DNA from: Candidatus Methanophagales archaeon
GTDB lineage: Archaea > Halobacteriota > Syntropharchaeia > Alkanophagales > Methanospirareceae
DNA: 64,000 nucleotides
Assembly: GCA_024699715.1 (NCBI GenBank)
Contig: JANPRD010000001.1
Location: 1-64,000, forward strand
Direction: 5' to 3'
A program made the translations under genes and the position numbers. The notes beneath the pieces were generated by a model. That model ran no database searches and was not told where the DNA came from. It worked only from the letters and a program-made list of their open reading frames with translations. Every line of letters begins with the position of its first letter. Positions within the stretch are counted from its first letter, which is position 1. This document shows positions 1 to 9,873 of this stretch, piece after piece.

Positions 1-1735
1 GAGGAACACTTGCACGACTTCTCCCCGCTCAACATCCACGAGACCCTTGTCTGTGATTCTCAACGATGGTATGACAGGTAGAGCGATGAATGAAAGCGTG
101 TAAATTGCGTCCAGCGAGCATCCCCGTTTTCTCAATTCCGCCTCCAAACGCTCGCAACGCTCCAACACGCGCTCAACGCTCTCGTCGCTCATCAGTCCTG
201 CAATCGGCAGTGGAATCTCACTCACAACAAAACCGCTGTCGCAAAGGACAATACCGCCTCCTATTTCAGATAACCTGTTGCAAGCGAGAGCCATGTCCCG
301 CTCATTTGTGCCAATAACGACAATATTGTGCGAATCATGTGCGATAGTAGATGCAATTGCACCGCTATTTAAGCCAAAACCCTCCACGAAACCTATTCCT
401 ATGTTGCCAGTGCGGTGATGTCGCTCAACTACTGCTGCCTTAAGAATCTTTGGTGCCTCAATACCGATTATTTCCTCTATTTTTGCCTCTGTCACGATTT
501 CATTCTCAATTAAACGAATCACCCTCGCCTTCCTTCTTTTCCCTGTGAGCCTGCATGCTTTCTCCTCCTCAAGAATGAAGTCTTCGGCGGAAACATGCGG
601 AGCATTCACGCTTCTCCCGTGCTTTGGGTATATGAATTTCTCCCTTCTTTCGGAATTCTTTGCTTATTTCACGCCCATTCACAAACACTTTCAGCACTTC
701 AAAACGCTCAAGATTCCTCACGATGACAATATCTGCGATTTTTCCCGGCGTTATGCTACCGATTTCACGCAAATTGAACCATGTTGCGGGGTTGATTGTG
801 CATAATTGAACGGCTTTCACGGGGTCTATGCCCTCTTCAATCGCCCTTCTCAGCAGGAAATCCATGTGTCCTTGTGAGAGCAAGTCCTTTGGTGTGCGGT
901 CGCCGTCGGTGACGAGCATGCAGTTTCGTGTGTCGCATTCCTTCAGAACGGGAGCAATCGCCCGTAAGTTCTTCGCAGCGGAGCCTTCCCTGACCATCAC
1001 ACGCATCCCAAGCCTCAATTTCTCTCTCGCTTCTTCCGCAGAAATGCTCTCGTGGTCAGAGCCTGCACCGCTCAAAATGTATGCGTTGAGTTCGCAACCG
1101 CTCAAAAGAGGGGCATGCCCGTCAACCGCCTTACCGCTCTTTACTGCCGCTTCAATCTTTGCGAAGATTTCAGGGTCGCCTCGCAGCACCGCATCAAAGT
1201 CCATGACCTCCGCCAAGCCAACGAATTCCTCGCAGCAGCGAAGCAGATTTTCAACTTCAGATGCTCCGATGCTCGCACCTGCGGTCTCAAGCGAGGTTGA
1301 AGGGACGCAGGAAGGCACTGTGAAAAATACTTTCAGCGGAGTCGTCTTCGCTTCTTCAAGCATCGCTTCAATGCCTGCGACGCCCAAGACATTCGCAATC
1401 TCATGCGGGTCTGCGACGACTGCCGTCGTGCCTCTCGGAACAACAACACGAGCAAACTCGCTCACGGAAAGCATGCTCATTTCAATATGCGTATGCCCGT
1501 CAATTAAGCCCGGAACGGCAAAATTCCCCCTCGCATCCTCCTCTTTTATGCCTTTGTATCTTCCGACGCCGACAATTATTCCTTTGTGTATGGCAATATC
1601 CGCCTCGTGAATCTCACCACTGCATACATTCACAACATTTGCATCCTTAATTACGAATTCCGCACGCTTTTCGCCTCTCGCAACGCTCAATAATTCTTCC
1701 CTTAATGCGCTATTCCTGAAAATTTCCATTTTCAT
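1..1735 (-). pseudogene. ade: Adenine deaminase, frameshifted and cut by the left edge
   Basis: Amidohydrolase-family adenine deaminase, which makes hypoxanthine and ammonia from adenine in purine salvage. The N-terminal part (start ATG at 1735) has the metal-binding motif DGHTHIEMSM, then VVADPHEIANV and GKAVDGHAPLL. That frame stops near 569. A second frame, starting near 630 and open to base 1, carries the conserved C-terminal part, including HDSHNIVVIGTN, LPIAGLMS and RITDKGLVDVE. The frames join if one C is dropped from the CCC at 626-628 (in-frame codon CCC followed by A, giving PKHGRSVNAP). The protein is almost complete; only the last residues lie outside the window. The lesion may be a real mutation, a sequencing indel or a recoding site. 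Identity is secure; integrity is not. Confidence 0.85.
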
Positions 1736-1756
1736 TTCGCCTCACGCAACACCCTC

Positions 1757-2548
1757 TCAGGAGAAAAATGAAGAGACGCCTTTGAACAGGAAAAAGATGC
1801 CGAGAGCAGCGAGGAAGGAGGCGACGGCGAGCATTACAGCCTCGTATTTATCTGTGAGGAATTTTCTGCCCCTTGAGAGCGAGAAAGAGAGGAGAGAATA
1901 CCAAGCGAAGTCGGAAAGGACATGCCCCGCTATTACGACGGCGACACCTGCGAGTGCGAGAGGCGATGCGAGACCTGCGAGCAGGACGGCGTAGCCCGCT
2001 GTCGCCCACCAAGGCACAAAAGAAGGGTTGAACGCCGTGAAGAAAGCGCCTCCAAGCACGCTTGCTGCGGCTGCTTTTGCGCCTGCGTTTGCGTCTGTGC
2101 CTGTTGCGTCTGTGCCCGTGTCAGAGATGGGAACAGCAGCGGTGGTGGCAGAGGGGTTAGGAGTGTTAGCGATTTCTGCGATTTCAGGGCATTGTTTTGC
2201 TTTTCTGACTGCTTCTCGTTGTTGTTGGTGGTGGCAAGCCTCTTTTCTTGCTGAATGAACGATAAGTGTAGCCATTAGGATGAATGCAATTCCGCCTGCG
2301 GTGTAAGTGAAGTGCTGAAATTTCAGCAGAATGAAGCCGAGACCGAGCAGGAAAGCGAAAATAAGCGGCATCTCCACGATTACATGACCGAGTGCGGAGA
2401 GCGGACCTGAGATGAAGCCCTTTTTGAGCGTGTCAGAGACGACGAAGGCGAAGAGCGGACCCGGAATGACCGCACCACTCAGTCCCGTGAGGAATCCCAT
2501 GACGAAGAGCTGCGCAACAACGACAAGAGACGCAAGCGACGCATCCAT
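1757..2548 (-). CDS. LysE-family exporter
   Basis: Membrane protein of 263 residues with about six transmembrane segments. The early motif GAVIPGPLFAFVVSDTLKKG followed by GHVIVE is typical of LysE/RhtB-type amino-acid or metabolite exporters. The substrate cannot be read from sequence. The loop between the N- and C-terminal halves (about residues 105-165) is an unusually long hydrophilic Gln/Arg then Ala/Thr/Asp-rich linker, likely cytoplasmic, of the simple-sequence type seen elsewhere in this window. The gene lies directly behind adenine deaminase on the same strand with a 21-bp gap, so the two may be co-transcribed. Start ATG at 2548. Confidence 0.75.
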   Translation of the reverse strand: MDASLASLVVVAQLFVMGFLTGLSGAVIPGPLFAFVVSDTLKKGFISGPLSALGHVIVEMPLIFAFLLGLGFILLKFQHFTYTAGGIAFILMATLIVHSARKEACHHQQQREAVRKAKQCPEIAEIANTPNPSATTAAVPISDTGTDATGTDANAGAKAAAASVLGGAFFTAFNPSFVPWWATAGYAVLLAGLASPLALAGVAVVIAGHVLSDFAWYSLLSFSLSRGRKFLTDKYEAVMLAVASFLAALGIFFLFKGVSSFFS

Positions 2549-2609
2549 TTCCCCGCCCCCTGCTCTTCCTTCCGCTCCTTCCGCTCCCCCTCCGCAACTC
2601 GCAACAAAA

Positions 2610-2618
2610 TTTATTTAA
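2610..2618 (+). promoter_or_regulatory. Possible TATA box for tRNA-Ala
   Basis: TTTATTTAA in an AT-rich patch between the divergent LysE gene and the tRNA. It is the only TATA-like element upstream of the tRNA. It sits about 55 bp from the mature 5' end, which would imply a short leader. Confidence 0.35.
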
Positions 2619-2671
2619 TCCAAAAATAAAAGAGAAGGCGTGGTCTGAAGGAAGGCAAGAGGAGAGCAAGT

Positions 2672-2743
2672 GGGCTCGTAGCTCAGTGGAAGAGCGCCGC
2701 CTTCGCGAGGCGGAGGCCACGGGTTCAAATCCCGTCGAGTCCA
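2672..2743 (+). tRNA. tRNA-Ala (CGC)
   Basis: Complete cloverleaf. Acceptor GGGCTCG pairs with CGAGTCC with discriminator A; anticodon stem CCGCC/GGCGG encloses loop TTCGCGA with anticodon CGC; T arm is ACGGG-TTCAAAT-CCCGT. No intron, and CCA is not encoded. It reads alanine codon GCG. It lies just upstream of the proteasome/exosome operon. Confidence 0.96.
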
Positions 2744-2846
2744 TGTGAAATAGCGGAAGAAGGAAGAGAAAGGTGTGAGAAAGGGTAAGGTAGAGAAAAG
2801 TGAGGAGAGGGAGAAGAGGGAGGAAAAAGGGTAGGAAGTGGTTCAA

Positions 2847-3617
2847 ATGATGCCTCAAATGGGATATGACCGTGCGATAACGGTTTTCAGCCCTGATGGG
2901 CGGCTTTTTCAGGTGGAATATGCGAGAGAAGCGGTGAAAAGAGGGACAACAGCAATCGGAATAAAGGCGAAAGACGGTGTAGTTCTGCTTGCGGACAAGC
3001 GAATAGCGTCAAGACTGCTTGAGATGGGTTCAATTGAGAAGATTTTTCTTATAGATGAGCATATAGGAGCTGCGACTTCTGGATTAGTAGCGGATGCGAG
3101 GGTTTTAATAGACAGAGGAAGATTGGAGGCGCAAATAAACAGGATTTTGTATGATGAGCCGATAGATGTTGCGACACTTGCGAAGAGGATATGCGATTTC
3201 AAGCAGATTTACACGCAAATCGGGGGCTTGAGACCTTTCGGAACGGCATTACTGCTCGCAGGTGTTTACAACGGAAGATGCTATCTCTTTGAAACAGACC
3301 CGAGTGGAGCGCTTCTTGAATATAAGGCGACAGCCATAGGAAGCGGAAGGAACATGGTGATGGAGATGCTTGAGGCGAAGTATAGGGAAGATATGACGAT
3401 GGAAGATGCGATTTCACTCGGCTTATCCGCACTTAACAAGGTTACAGAGGGAAAAATAGAGACGAAGAGTGTGGATATTGGTGTTGCAGAGATTGAAAAG
3501 GGCAAATTCAGGATATTGTCTTCATCGGAAGTGGAGCATTATCTGAAGAAAATGAAGGAAAAAGAGGGGAGAGGAGGAGAAGTAAAAGATATTTTTTCTT
3601 TTGGAAGGGTGGGTTGA
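2847..3617 (+). CDS. psmA: 20S proteasome alpha subunit
   Basis: Forms the outer heptameric rings of the archaeal 20S proteasome, gating substrate entry and docking PAN. The N-terminal gate motif [20 protein letters not shown] is canonical, followed by [15 protein letters not shown] and the alpha-type core to about residue 235. The C-terminal tail is charged. A GTG at 2838 would add three residues; ATG 2847 is chosen because GGAAGTGG lies a normal distance upstream and the product matches family starts. It is the first gene of the conserved archaeal proteasome/exosome superoperon, followed after 3 bp by SBDS. The beta subunit is not in the window. Confidence 0.95.
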   Translation: MMPQMGYDRAITVFSPDGRLFQVEYAREAVKRGTTAIGIKAKDGVVLLADKRIASRLLEMGSIEKIFLIDEHIGAATSGLVADARVLIDRGRLEAQINRILYDEPIDVATLAKRICDFKQIYTQIGGLRPFGTALLLAGVYNGRCYLFETDPSGALLEYKATAIGSGRNMVMEMLEAKYREDMTMEDAISLGLSALNKVTEGKIETKSVDIGVAEIEKGKFRILSSSEVEHYLKKMKEKEGRGGEVKDIFSFGRVG

Positions 3618-3620
3618 GAG

Positions 3621-4341
3621 ATGGTGAGGTTGGAGGATGCGGTAGTTGCTCGTTTAAAGCGAGGTAAGAAAGTGTTTGAGGTGCTTGTTGACCCTTATGG
3701 TGCGGAGAAGTTCAGGTCTTCCGCAGAGGGCGGTGGCGGTGGTAGTAGAAATAGGCGTTGAAATTTCAGAGATTATGGCGGTTGACGAGATATTTGAGGA
3801 CGCTTCAAAGGGAGAGCGAGCGAAAGAGGAGGATTTAAGGGCTGTATTCGGGACGACAGATGTGAATGAGATTGCTGCGAGGATTTTGCGAGAAGGCACA
3901 ATACAACTGACAACATCGCAGAGGAGGAAAATGGCGGAAGAGAAGCGGAGAGCGGTAATTGACCGCATTGCACGCATTTGCACGAACCCGCAGACGAACA
4001 CGCCACATCCACCGAAGAGAATAGAGATTGCGCTGGAGGAGGCGAAATTTCATGTAGACCCGATGAAGAGCGTTGATGAGCTTGTGAAAGATGCGATAAA
4101 TGCGCTTAAGCCAATTTTACCGATAAAAGTTCACACGAATGAGATTGCTGTGAAGATTCCAGCAGCATACACGGGCAGAATACATGAAATAAAGAGGAAT
4201 TACGAGGTTGTTAAGGAGGAATGGCAATCTGATGGTTCATTCATTGCGCTTTTCAAAGTCCCTGCGGGGATGAAAGATGATTTCTTCTCGCTATTGAACA
4301 AGCTCACGAGGGGAGAGGCGGAGACGAAGATTTTGAGATGA
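3621..4341 (+). pseudogene. sdo1: SBDS/Sdo1 ribosome maturation protein, frameshifted
   Basis: Archaeal SBDS orthologue, acting in 60S-type subunit maturation with EF-2. The first frame, from ATG 3621, gives MVRLEDAVVARLKRGKKVFE and DPYGAEKF, the usual N-terminus, but stops after about 46 codons. The rest (MAVDEIFEDASKGERA, EEDLRAVFGTT, IQLTTSQRR and the two C-terminal domains to TRGEAETKILR) is in the next frame. Dropping one G from the GGG at about 3728-3730 joins them as SSAEAVAVVVEIGVEI. Unlike most other shifts here, this GGG straddles a codon boundary. Position between psmA and rrp4 confirms identity. Whether the break is real or a sequencing indel is unresolved. Confidence 0.88.
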
Positions 4342-4403
4342 GCTTACTCATGCCTGCGTCTTACGATTTGCGCCGTCAGATGTGCGTCTTGGGAGGTAGT
4401 TAA

Positions 4404-5300
4404 ATGGAAATGTATAAGATTGTAGTTCCTGGGGATTTCTTATCGAGGGATGTGAAGCGTGCAGGAGAAGGAACTTATGTTGAAGATGGCTGTGTTTATG
4501 CGCATCTTTACGGCATTCTTGACGAAAAGGATGAGATAAAGGTCGTTGCACTCTCGGGAAAGTATGTTCCCCGTCGTGGAGATGTTGTTATCGGCAGAAT
4601 CGTTGACTTCTCTTTCCCCTACTGGGTCGTGGATATTGCGTCTCCCTACAAGGCACTTTTGCATGTCGCAGAGGTCGCAGAAGAGGGAGAGAGGATTGAG
4701 ATGAGCAGAATGCACGAGTATTTAGACATAGATGATTTGATAGTTGCGAAAGTGAAGAGTGTTGACGCTTCCATGCGAGTGGAACTCTCATTAATGAAGG
4801 AATTTCGTGTGCGAAGAGGCGATAGACTGATTGAAATATCGCATACTAAAATACCTCGCATCATAGGAAGGCACGGTTCTATGATAAAGATGCTTAAGGA
4901 GCGGAGTGGATGCTTCATATTCATAGCAAAAAATGGAAGAATATGGATTAAAGGCAGGGAAGATGCGGTGGATGTCGTCTCTGAAGCGATTTTGATGATT
5001 GCTAACGAGGCTCACACATCCGGTCTCACGGACAGGGTTGCGAGAATGCTCGATACTTTCAGATTTCAACGCAGAATCTTTAGGAAACAGGGGGCTGGAG
5101 TGAAAGAAAGAACAGAAAAGAGAGAGGTGGGCGGATACGGGAGCGTAGGAAGTGATGTGAGGGAGAGCGAAAGTAAAAGCGAAAGTGAGAGTGAGAACGA
5201 GAGCGAGAGTGAGAGTGAGTGCGAAAGTGAGAGCAAGAGCGAGAGAGTAGGTGAGGGAGGAGAGGTTGGTTTAGGTGAGCGGCGAATTTTTGATGAATAG
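4404..5300 (+). CDS. rrp4: Exosome RNA-binding subunit Rrp4
   Basis: Cap subunit of the archaeal exosome, binding RNA above the Rrp41/Rrp42 ring. It shows the N-terminal domain (VVPGDFLSRDVKRAGEGTYV), an S1 domain at about residues 60-130 (RRGDVVIGRIVDFSFPYWVV) and a KH domain at about 140-200 (KIPRIIGRHGSMIKMLKE, containing the GxxG signature as GRHG). After about residue 225 the conserved fold ends and a long Ser/Glu/Lys tail follows, encoded by a simple GAGAGY-type repeat. Such a tail is not part of the family core. The gene lies in the proteasome/exosome operon between SBDS and rrp41. Confidence 0.93.
   Translation: MEMYKIVVPGDFLSRDVKRAGEGTYVEDGCVYAHLYGILDEKDEIKVVALSGKYVPRRGDVVIGRIVDFSFPYWVVDIASPYKALLHVAEVAEEGERIEMSRMHEYLDIDDLIVAKVKSVDASMRVELSLMKEFRVRRGDRLIEISHTKIPRIIGRHGSMIKMLKERSGCFIFIAKNGRIWIKGREDAVDVVSEAILMIANEAHTSGLTDRVARMLDTFRFQRRIFRKQGAGVKERTEKREVGGYGSVGSDVRESESKSESESENESESESECESESKSERVGEGGEVGLGERRIFDE
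5158..5248 (+). repeat. Simple-sequence repeat coding the Rrp4 tail
   Basis: About 90 bp of degenerate GAGAGY/GAAAGY hexamers translating into alternating Ser and Glu with a few Lys, Asn and Cys. It stays in frame and encodes a disordered acidic tail. It is not a CRISPR array, since there are no spacers. Confidence 0.8.
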
Positions 5301-5327
5301 CGGGAGGAGGAGAAATAGGGGAGAGAG

Positions 5328-6095
5328 ATGAAGAAGAAAGGAGTGCAATTAATAAAGGACGGTCGTCGGATTGACGGCAGGGCGTTTGACGAGCTGCGAC
5401 CGATAAGGATTGAGGTTGGCGTTTTGAAGCGAGCAGATGGCTCTTGCTACTTTGAACTTGGCGAGAACAAAGTGATTGCAGCAGTTTACGGACCGAGAGA
5501 GTTGCACCCTCGCCACATTCAAGATGCGAAAAGGGCAATTATTCAATACAGATACAACATGGCGCCCTTCAGCGTTGACGAAAGGAAGCGTCCTGGACCT
5601 GACCGTCGCTCTATTGAGATTTCAAAGGTCAGCAGAGAGGCATTAGAGCCTGTAATCATGACTGAATTCTACCCGAGAACGACCATAGATGTATTCGTTG
5701 AGGTCTTGCAGTCAGACGCAGGAACTCGCACCGCAGGAATAAACGCAGCGTCAGTCGCACTCGCAGACGCAGGCATTCCCATGCGAGACTTAGTCACTTC
5801 TGTCGCAGTCGGTAAGGTTGATGGCGAGATTGTATTGGATTTGAACGCATACGAGGACAATTACGGCGAGGCGGACATGCCTATTGCGATGATTGTCCGC
5901 AAAAATAAGATAACGATGATGCAAATGGACGGCAAAATGACTAAAGATGAGATAAAAAAGGCTCTTAAACTTGCGAAGAAAGCGTGTGAGAAGATTTATC
6001 AATTGCAGAGGGAGGCTCTTATTGCGAAATACAGTGAGGAAATTGAGCGTGAAGAGCAATCTGATGAGCAATCTGCTCAGTGGCTAAAAGTTTGA
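5328..6095 (+). CDS. rrp41: Exosome catalytic subunit Rrp41
   Basis: RNase PH-type phosphorolytic 3'-5' exoribonuclease, the active subunit of the archaeal exosome hexamer with Rrp42. Family motifs are [67 protein letters not shown] and [11 protein letters not shown], which includes the acidic active-site residues. Length (255 residues) is normal. The short charged C-terminal tail is not conserved. Start ATG 5328 follows GGGGAGAG. It lies between rrp4 and rrp42, as in most archaea. Confidence 0.96.
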   Translation: MKKKGVQLIKDGRRIDGRAFDELRPIRIEVGVLKRADGSCYFELGENKVIAAVYGPRELHPRHIQDAKRAIIQYRYNMAPFSVDERKRPGPDRRSIEISKVSREALEPVIMTEFYPRTTIDVFVEVLQSDAGTRTAGINAASVALADAGIPMRDLVTSVAVGKVDGEIVLDLNAYEDNYGEADMPIAMIVRKNKITMMQMDGKMTKDEIKKALKLAKKACEKIYQLQREALIAKYSEEIEREEQSDEQSAQWLKV

Positions 6096-6134
6096 AAATG
6101 TGAGGCGAGCCGAAAGGAGAAGAGGAGAGGCGAA

Positions 6135-6926
6135 ATGACGGAAGTTGTGGATGAATTGCGTCGTGACTATGTGTGCAACTTAATTCGTAGCGGGAAGCGA
6201 ATGGACGGCAGGGACTTCCTTGAATACCGAGAGATAAGCGTTGAGCGGGGGTTTGCGAAGAAGGCGGAAGGCTCTGCGAGGGTGAAAATAGGCGGGACGC
6301 AAGTCCTCGTTGGTGTGAAGATGGAGGTCGGAGAGCCTTTCCCAGACACGCCTGACGAGGGCATAATCATCACGAATGCGGAATTAGTTCCGCTTGCTTC
6401 GCCTGAATTTGAGCCTGGTCCGCCTGATGAGAACAGTGTTGAGCTCGCAAGGGTCGTAGACAGGGGCATAAGAGGCTCTAATGCGATAGATTTACGCTCA
6501 CTTTGCATAGAAGAAGGCTCAAAGGTGTGGATTATTTTCGTGGATATTCATGTGCTTGATGACGATGGCAATCTTTTGGACGCATCCGCACTCGGAGCAA
6601 TCGCAGCACTCTTGGACACGAAAATACCTTACGAGAGGCACGGCTTCGCACCTTGCGAGGTGAATCCGAAGACGGAGCGTTTGAGCGTTAAGATGCGTCC
6701 TGTCGCTGTCACGATGGCTGATGTGGAGGGAAACATCCTTGTTGACCCCAATTTATTTGAGGAAAGTGCAGCAAATGCAAAAATTACCATCACCACAAAC
6801 GAAGATGGGAGCATATCTTGCATTCAAAAGAGCGGAGTAGGAATGTTAGAGTGGGAAAAAGTGGATGAATTGATAGAAATAGCGGAGGAAAAGGGTAAAG
6901 AAATAAGGAATGCGTTTTTAAAATGA
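6135..6926 (+). CDS. rrp42: Exosome subunit Rrp42
   Basis: Catalytically silent RNase PH-fold partner of Rrp41 in the exosome ring. Typical segments are RSGKRMDGRDFLEYREI, GGTQVLVGVK, EPGPPDENSVELARVVDRG and VDIHVLDDDGNLLDASALG. Length of 263 residues is normal. It follows rrp41 by 39 bp, with a purine-rich ribosome-binding region (AAGGAGAAGAGGAGAGG) before ATG 6135. It ends the visible exosome operon; the next gene, purF, is on the opposite strand. Confidence 0.96.
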   Translation: MTEVVDELRRDYVCNLIRSGKRMDGRDFLEYREISVERGFAKKAEGSARVKIGGTQVLVGVKMEVGEPFPDTPDEGIIITNAELVPLASPEFEPGPPDENSVELARVVDRGIRGSNAIDLRSLCIEEGSKVWIIFVDIHVLDDDGNLLDASALGAIAALLDTKIPYERHGFAPCEVNPKTERLSVKMRPVAVTMADVEGNILVDPNLFEESAANAKITITTNEDGSISCIQKSGVGMLEWEKVDELIEIAEEKGKEIRNAFLK

Positions 6927-6981
6927 GCAAATGAGATTAAAATGAAACGAAGAAATTAGCGAAAGGGAAAGCGGATGAAAA

Positions 6982-8424
6982 TTAAAATTGCCACAGTTTC
7001 AGTTGTTTTGCGATGCATTCTTCCCCAGGAACCTCAACAGGATACTTTCCAGTGAGACATCCGAGGCAAAGGTTTTCAGCTGGCATCCCAATAGCATCAA
7101 TTAATCCCTCAATACTGAGATAACCGATGGAATCTGCATTCAAAATTGAGCAAATCTCATTAATGCTGTGTGAAGATGCGATTAATTCTTCTCTCGTTGG
7201 CGTGTCTATGCCGAAATAGCAGGGTGCTTTTATCGGAGGAGAGCCGATGCGCAGATGCACTTCCTTCGCACCTGCACGGCGGACACGCTCAACGATGCGT
7301 TTTGATGTCGTGCCTCTGACGATGCTGTCGTCGACTAAAATCACCCTTTTGGATGCGACATTCTCACGAACTACATTCAATTTAAGGCGAACTGCTGTCT
7401 CACGAGCCTCTCTTTCGGGCATAATGAATGTGCGACCAACATATCTGTTCTTTATAAACGCCTCAATGTAATCAATTGATGAGCGTTTTGCGTATCCTAT
7501 TGCGAATGTAACGCCAGAATCTGGTATGGGAGATACAATATCAGCATCAACAGGATGCTCTTCCGCAAGTCTCTCTCCTATTTTCAAACGAACATCGTAA
7601 ACTAATCTGCCATCAAGCACGGAATCTGGACGGGCAAAGTATATGTATTCAAAGACGCAGTGTGCCTTGTTCGTGGCTTTGCAGAATTGAAAACTCTCAT
7701 ATTCACACCCTTCTCGCACAATTATGACCTCACCAGGACGAACATCTCGCAGTGTGATGCCTCCAAGAGTATCAATTGCGGTGCTTTCTGAAGCAAAAAT
7801 GACTCCATTCGCATCTTTCTCCCCTTCAATGAAACCCATGCAGAGTGGTCTGAACCCTACGGGGTCTCTCACAGCGATAAGCGTGTCATTCACAAGCATC
7901 GTCAGCGAATAAGAGCCAATAACTCTACGCATCACTTCTTCTAACGCAGAGATGGGGTCATTATGCTTCATTAATCCTTTCACGAATATGTGAGCGAGGA
8001 CTTCAGTGTCGGTTTCAGAGTGAAAAATCCTCCCTTCTTTCTTCAATTCATTTCTAAGTTGCGATGCATTTACAATATTTCCATTATGGGCGATTGCAAT
8101 TCTGCCATCTCGGTAGTCAACGACAAGCGGTTCTGCATTTTTCAGTGTTGAAGCACCTGTTGTTGAGTAGCGAACATGCCCAATGCCGATGTTTCCTTTC
8201 AATTTTGAGAGGTTCTCTCGGAAGACCTCGCTCACAAGTCCCATGCCACGCTCCAGATGTATTTCCCCGCTTCCTCCGACGCTTCCCGCACCCGCAGTTC
8301 CGCTAACGGTTGCGATGCCCGCTGATTCTTGACCGCGGTGCTGAAGCGAGTAGAGGGCGTAGAAAATAGGGATTGCAGCTCTCGCCGAAACATCCTCAAG
8401 GGCGATGCCGACAATTCCGCACAT
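6982..8424 (-). CDS. purF: Amidophosphoribosyltransferase
   Basis: First committed step of purine synthesis: glutamine plus PRPP gives 5-phosphoribosylamine. ATG at 8424 is chosen because it places the catalytic Cys directly after Met (MCGIVGIALED), as needed for the Ntn-type glutaminase; the upstream in-frame TTG/CTG region would bury it. The glutaminase half has LQHRGQESAGIATV and HNGNIVNASQLR. The PRTase half has SPIPDSGVTFAIGYAKRS and the PRPP loop RVILVDDSIVRGTTSKRI. C-terminal cysteines (CLGCLTG) fit an iron-sulfur-type PurF. It starts 5 bp after hisS on the same strand, so the two are likely co-transcribed. Confidence 0.95.
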   Translation of the reverse strand: MCGIVGIALEDVSARAAIPIFYALYSLQHRGQESAGIATVSGTAGAGSVGGSGEIHLERGMGLVSEVFRENLSKLKGNIGIGHVRYSTTGASTLKNAEPLVVDYRDGRIAIAHNGNIVNASQLRNELKKEGRIFHSETDTEVLAHIFVKGLMKHNDPISALEEVMRRVIGSYSLTMLVNDTLIAVRDPVGFRPLCMGFIEGEKDANGVIFASESTAIDTLGGITLRDVRPGEVIIVREGCEYESFQFCKATNKAHCVFEYIYFARPDSVLDGRLVYDVRLKIGERLAEEHPVDADIVSPIPDSGVTFAIGYAKRSSIDYIEAFIKNRYVGRTFIMPEREARETAVRLKLNVVRENVASKRVILVDDSIVRGTTSKRIVERVRRAGAKEVHLRIGSPPIKAPCYFGIDTPTREELIASSHSINEICSILNADSIGYLSIEGLIDAIGMPAENLCLGCLTGKYPVEVPGEECIAKQLKLWQF

Positions 8425-8429
8425 TTCAC

Positions 8430-9785
8430 TCACCCTTCCTTGCTGCACTCCTGCTCCTTAATTTTTCTCACACATTCTTCCACGCTCACGCTTTCTTGCT
8501 CACCTGTGCGTAAGTTTCGCAGCGTGACTCTTCCTTCTTTTAACTCTCGCTCACCGATGATGACCGCAAAAGATGCGCCGATTGCGTCTGCGTATGCGAG
8601 TTGTGCGCTGAGATTCCTTCCGAGAACATCTGTGAGCGTGACGAAGTGCGAGCGGAGGATGCGAGCAGTTTTGAGCGCGGCTATCTGCAAATCCCTACGG
8701 AGACCCGCATCCGCTTTTCTCAAAACAGGCACAACGACGACCTTCAAATCCGAAGGTGCTTCAAACGGGAAAATCTCAGACAAGCGGTCAAATCCGAAGG
8801 CGAAGCCCGTTGAAGGCGTGTCCTCTCCGCCGAAGAGGTGGGCAATCCTGTAAGAACCGCCACCGCAAATCTGACGCTGCGCTCCAAGTTTCTCCGCCTC
8901 TGCGTAAATCTCAAAGACCAAGCCCGTGTAGTAGTCGAGACCACGAGCAATTCCGAGATTCAGCGTGAACGGCGTCCCGTAGCCCTCAGAAAGCAGTTCC
9001 GCAACCGCTTCCAATTCTCGCAACTTATCTAAAGCAGTTCCTCTGCTATTCTCTCCGTTCTCGCCGTCGCCACTGCGGAGCATCTCTCTTGCTTCTTTCA
9101 GAGCGTCCTCGCCTCTCAAACTGACCATTCCGAACAAATCCGCAATAGCATCATCTTTAAACCCTTTAGCACGCATAAATTCCTCTATTTGCTCCTTCGC
9201 TCCCTTGTCTATGAGCCTCATTATCCTGTTCTTTTCATCTTCATTGAGGCTTACACCGGATTCTTCGCTCAATTTCGCAAGGAAATCCCTCAATATTCCG
9301 ACATGACCTATCTCAATTGAGCCTTTTATATGCAGAGCATTCAGAATTTCGTGTGCGAGAGCGATGATTTCCGCTTGAGCTTCTGGGCTGTCCGCTCCGA
9401 TGATTTCAGCGCCGAACTGCCAGAACTCTCGGTATCTTGCCCTCTGAGGCTCTTCGTAGCGGAAGCAGTTCCCGAAGTAGAAGAAGCGTAGCGGCTTACG
9501 AGCCATCTTAAGCTCATTCACGAACATTCTGATGACTGGAGCGGTGAGTTCAGGTCGCAGGGCGAGATGTCTGCCCCCCTTGTCGACAAATTCATACATC
9601 TCCTTCAAAATCTCTTCGCCCGATTTCAGCGTGAAAAGCTCAGCATGCTCAAAAGTAGGTGTTTGAACCTCCTCGTAGCCCCATTTTATTGCGACTTCCC
9701 GCATTATCCGCTCCATCTCTCGCCTCTTCTTCATCTCAGCAGGCAAGAAATCCCGTGTGCCTCTCACTCGCTCCACTTTAACCAT
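8430..9785 (-). CDS. hisS: Histidyl-tRNA synthetase
   Basis: Class II aminoacyl-tRNA synthetase charging tRNA-His. Motif 1 region includes GTRDFLPAEM and YEEVQTPTFEHAELF; motif 2 is FRYEEPQRARYREFWQFGAE; the His-binding and motif 3 region is RGLDYYTGLVFEIY with GGGSYRIAHLFGGEDTPSTG. The C-terminal anticodon-binding domain runs from about residue 345. The length of 451 residues is slightly above average because of small acidic inserts around residues 235-250. Start ATG 9785. It lies upstream of purF on the same strand. Confidence 0.96.
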   Translation of the reverse strand: MVKVERVRGTRDFLPAEMKKRREMERIMREVAIKWGYEEVQTPTFEHAELFTLKSGEEILKEMYEFVDKGGRHLALRPELTAPVIRMFVNELKMARKPLRFFYFGNCFRYEEPQRARYREFWQFGAEIIGADSPEAQAEIIALAHEILNALHIKGSIEIGHVGILRDFLAKLSEESGVSLNEDEKNRIMRLIDKGAKEQIEEFMRAKGFKDDAIADLFGMVSLRGEDALKEAREMLRSGDGENGENSRGTALDKLRELEAVAELLSEGYGTPFTLNLGIARGLDYYTGLVFEIYAEAEKLGAQRQICGGGSYRIAHLFGGEDTPSTGFAFGFDRLSEIFPFEAPSDLKVVVVPVLRKADAGLRRDLQIAALKTARILRSHFVTLTDVLGRNLSAQLAYADAIGASFAVIIGERELKEGRVTLRNLRTGEQESVSVEECVRKIKEQECSKEG

Positions 9786-9873
9786 CTCACACTCGCCTAT
9801 ACTTCTAATTTAAAAAATGAAAGAAAAATTTCTTTAGGAATCGCATGTGAGTTAGTAAGGAAGAGAAAACACA

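Noticed and set aside
828-1610. Long open frame opposite adenine deaminase
   Set aside because: Antisense shadow of the deaminase gene, caused by its codon bias; the product is low-complexity Ser/Ala/Thr with no family features.
5158-5248. CRISPR-like repeat
   Set aside because: Short degenerate hexamers in frame within rrp4, with no spacers and no cas genes in the window.
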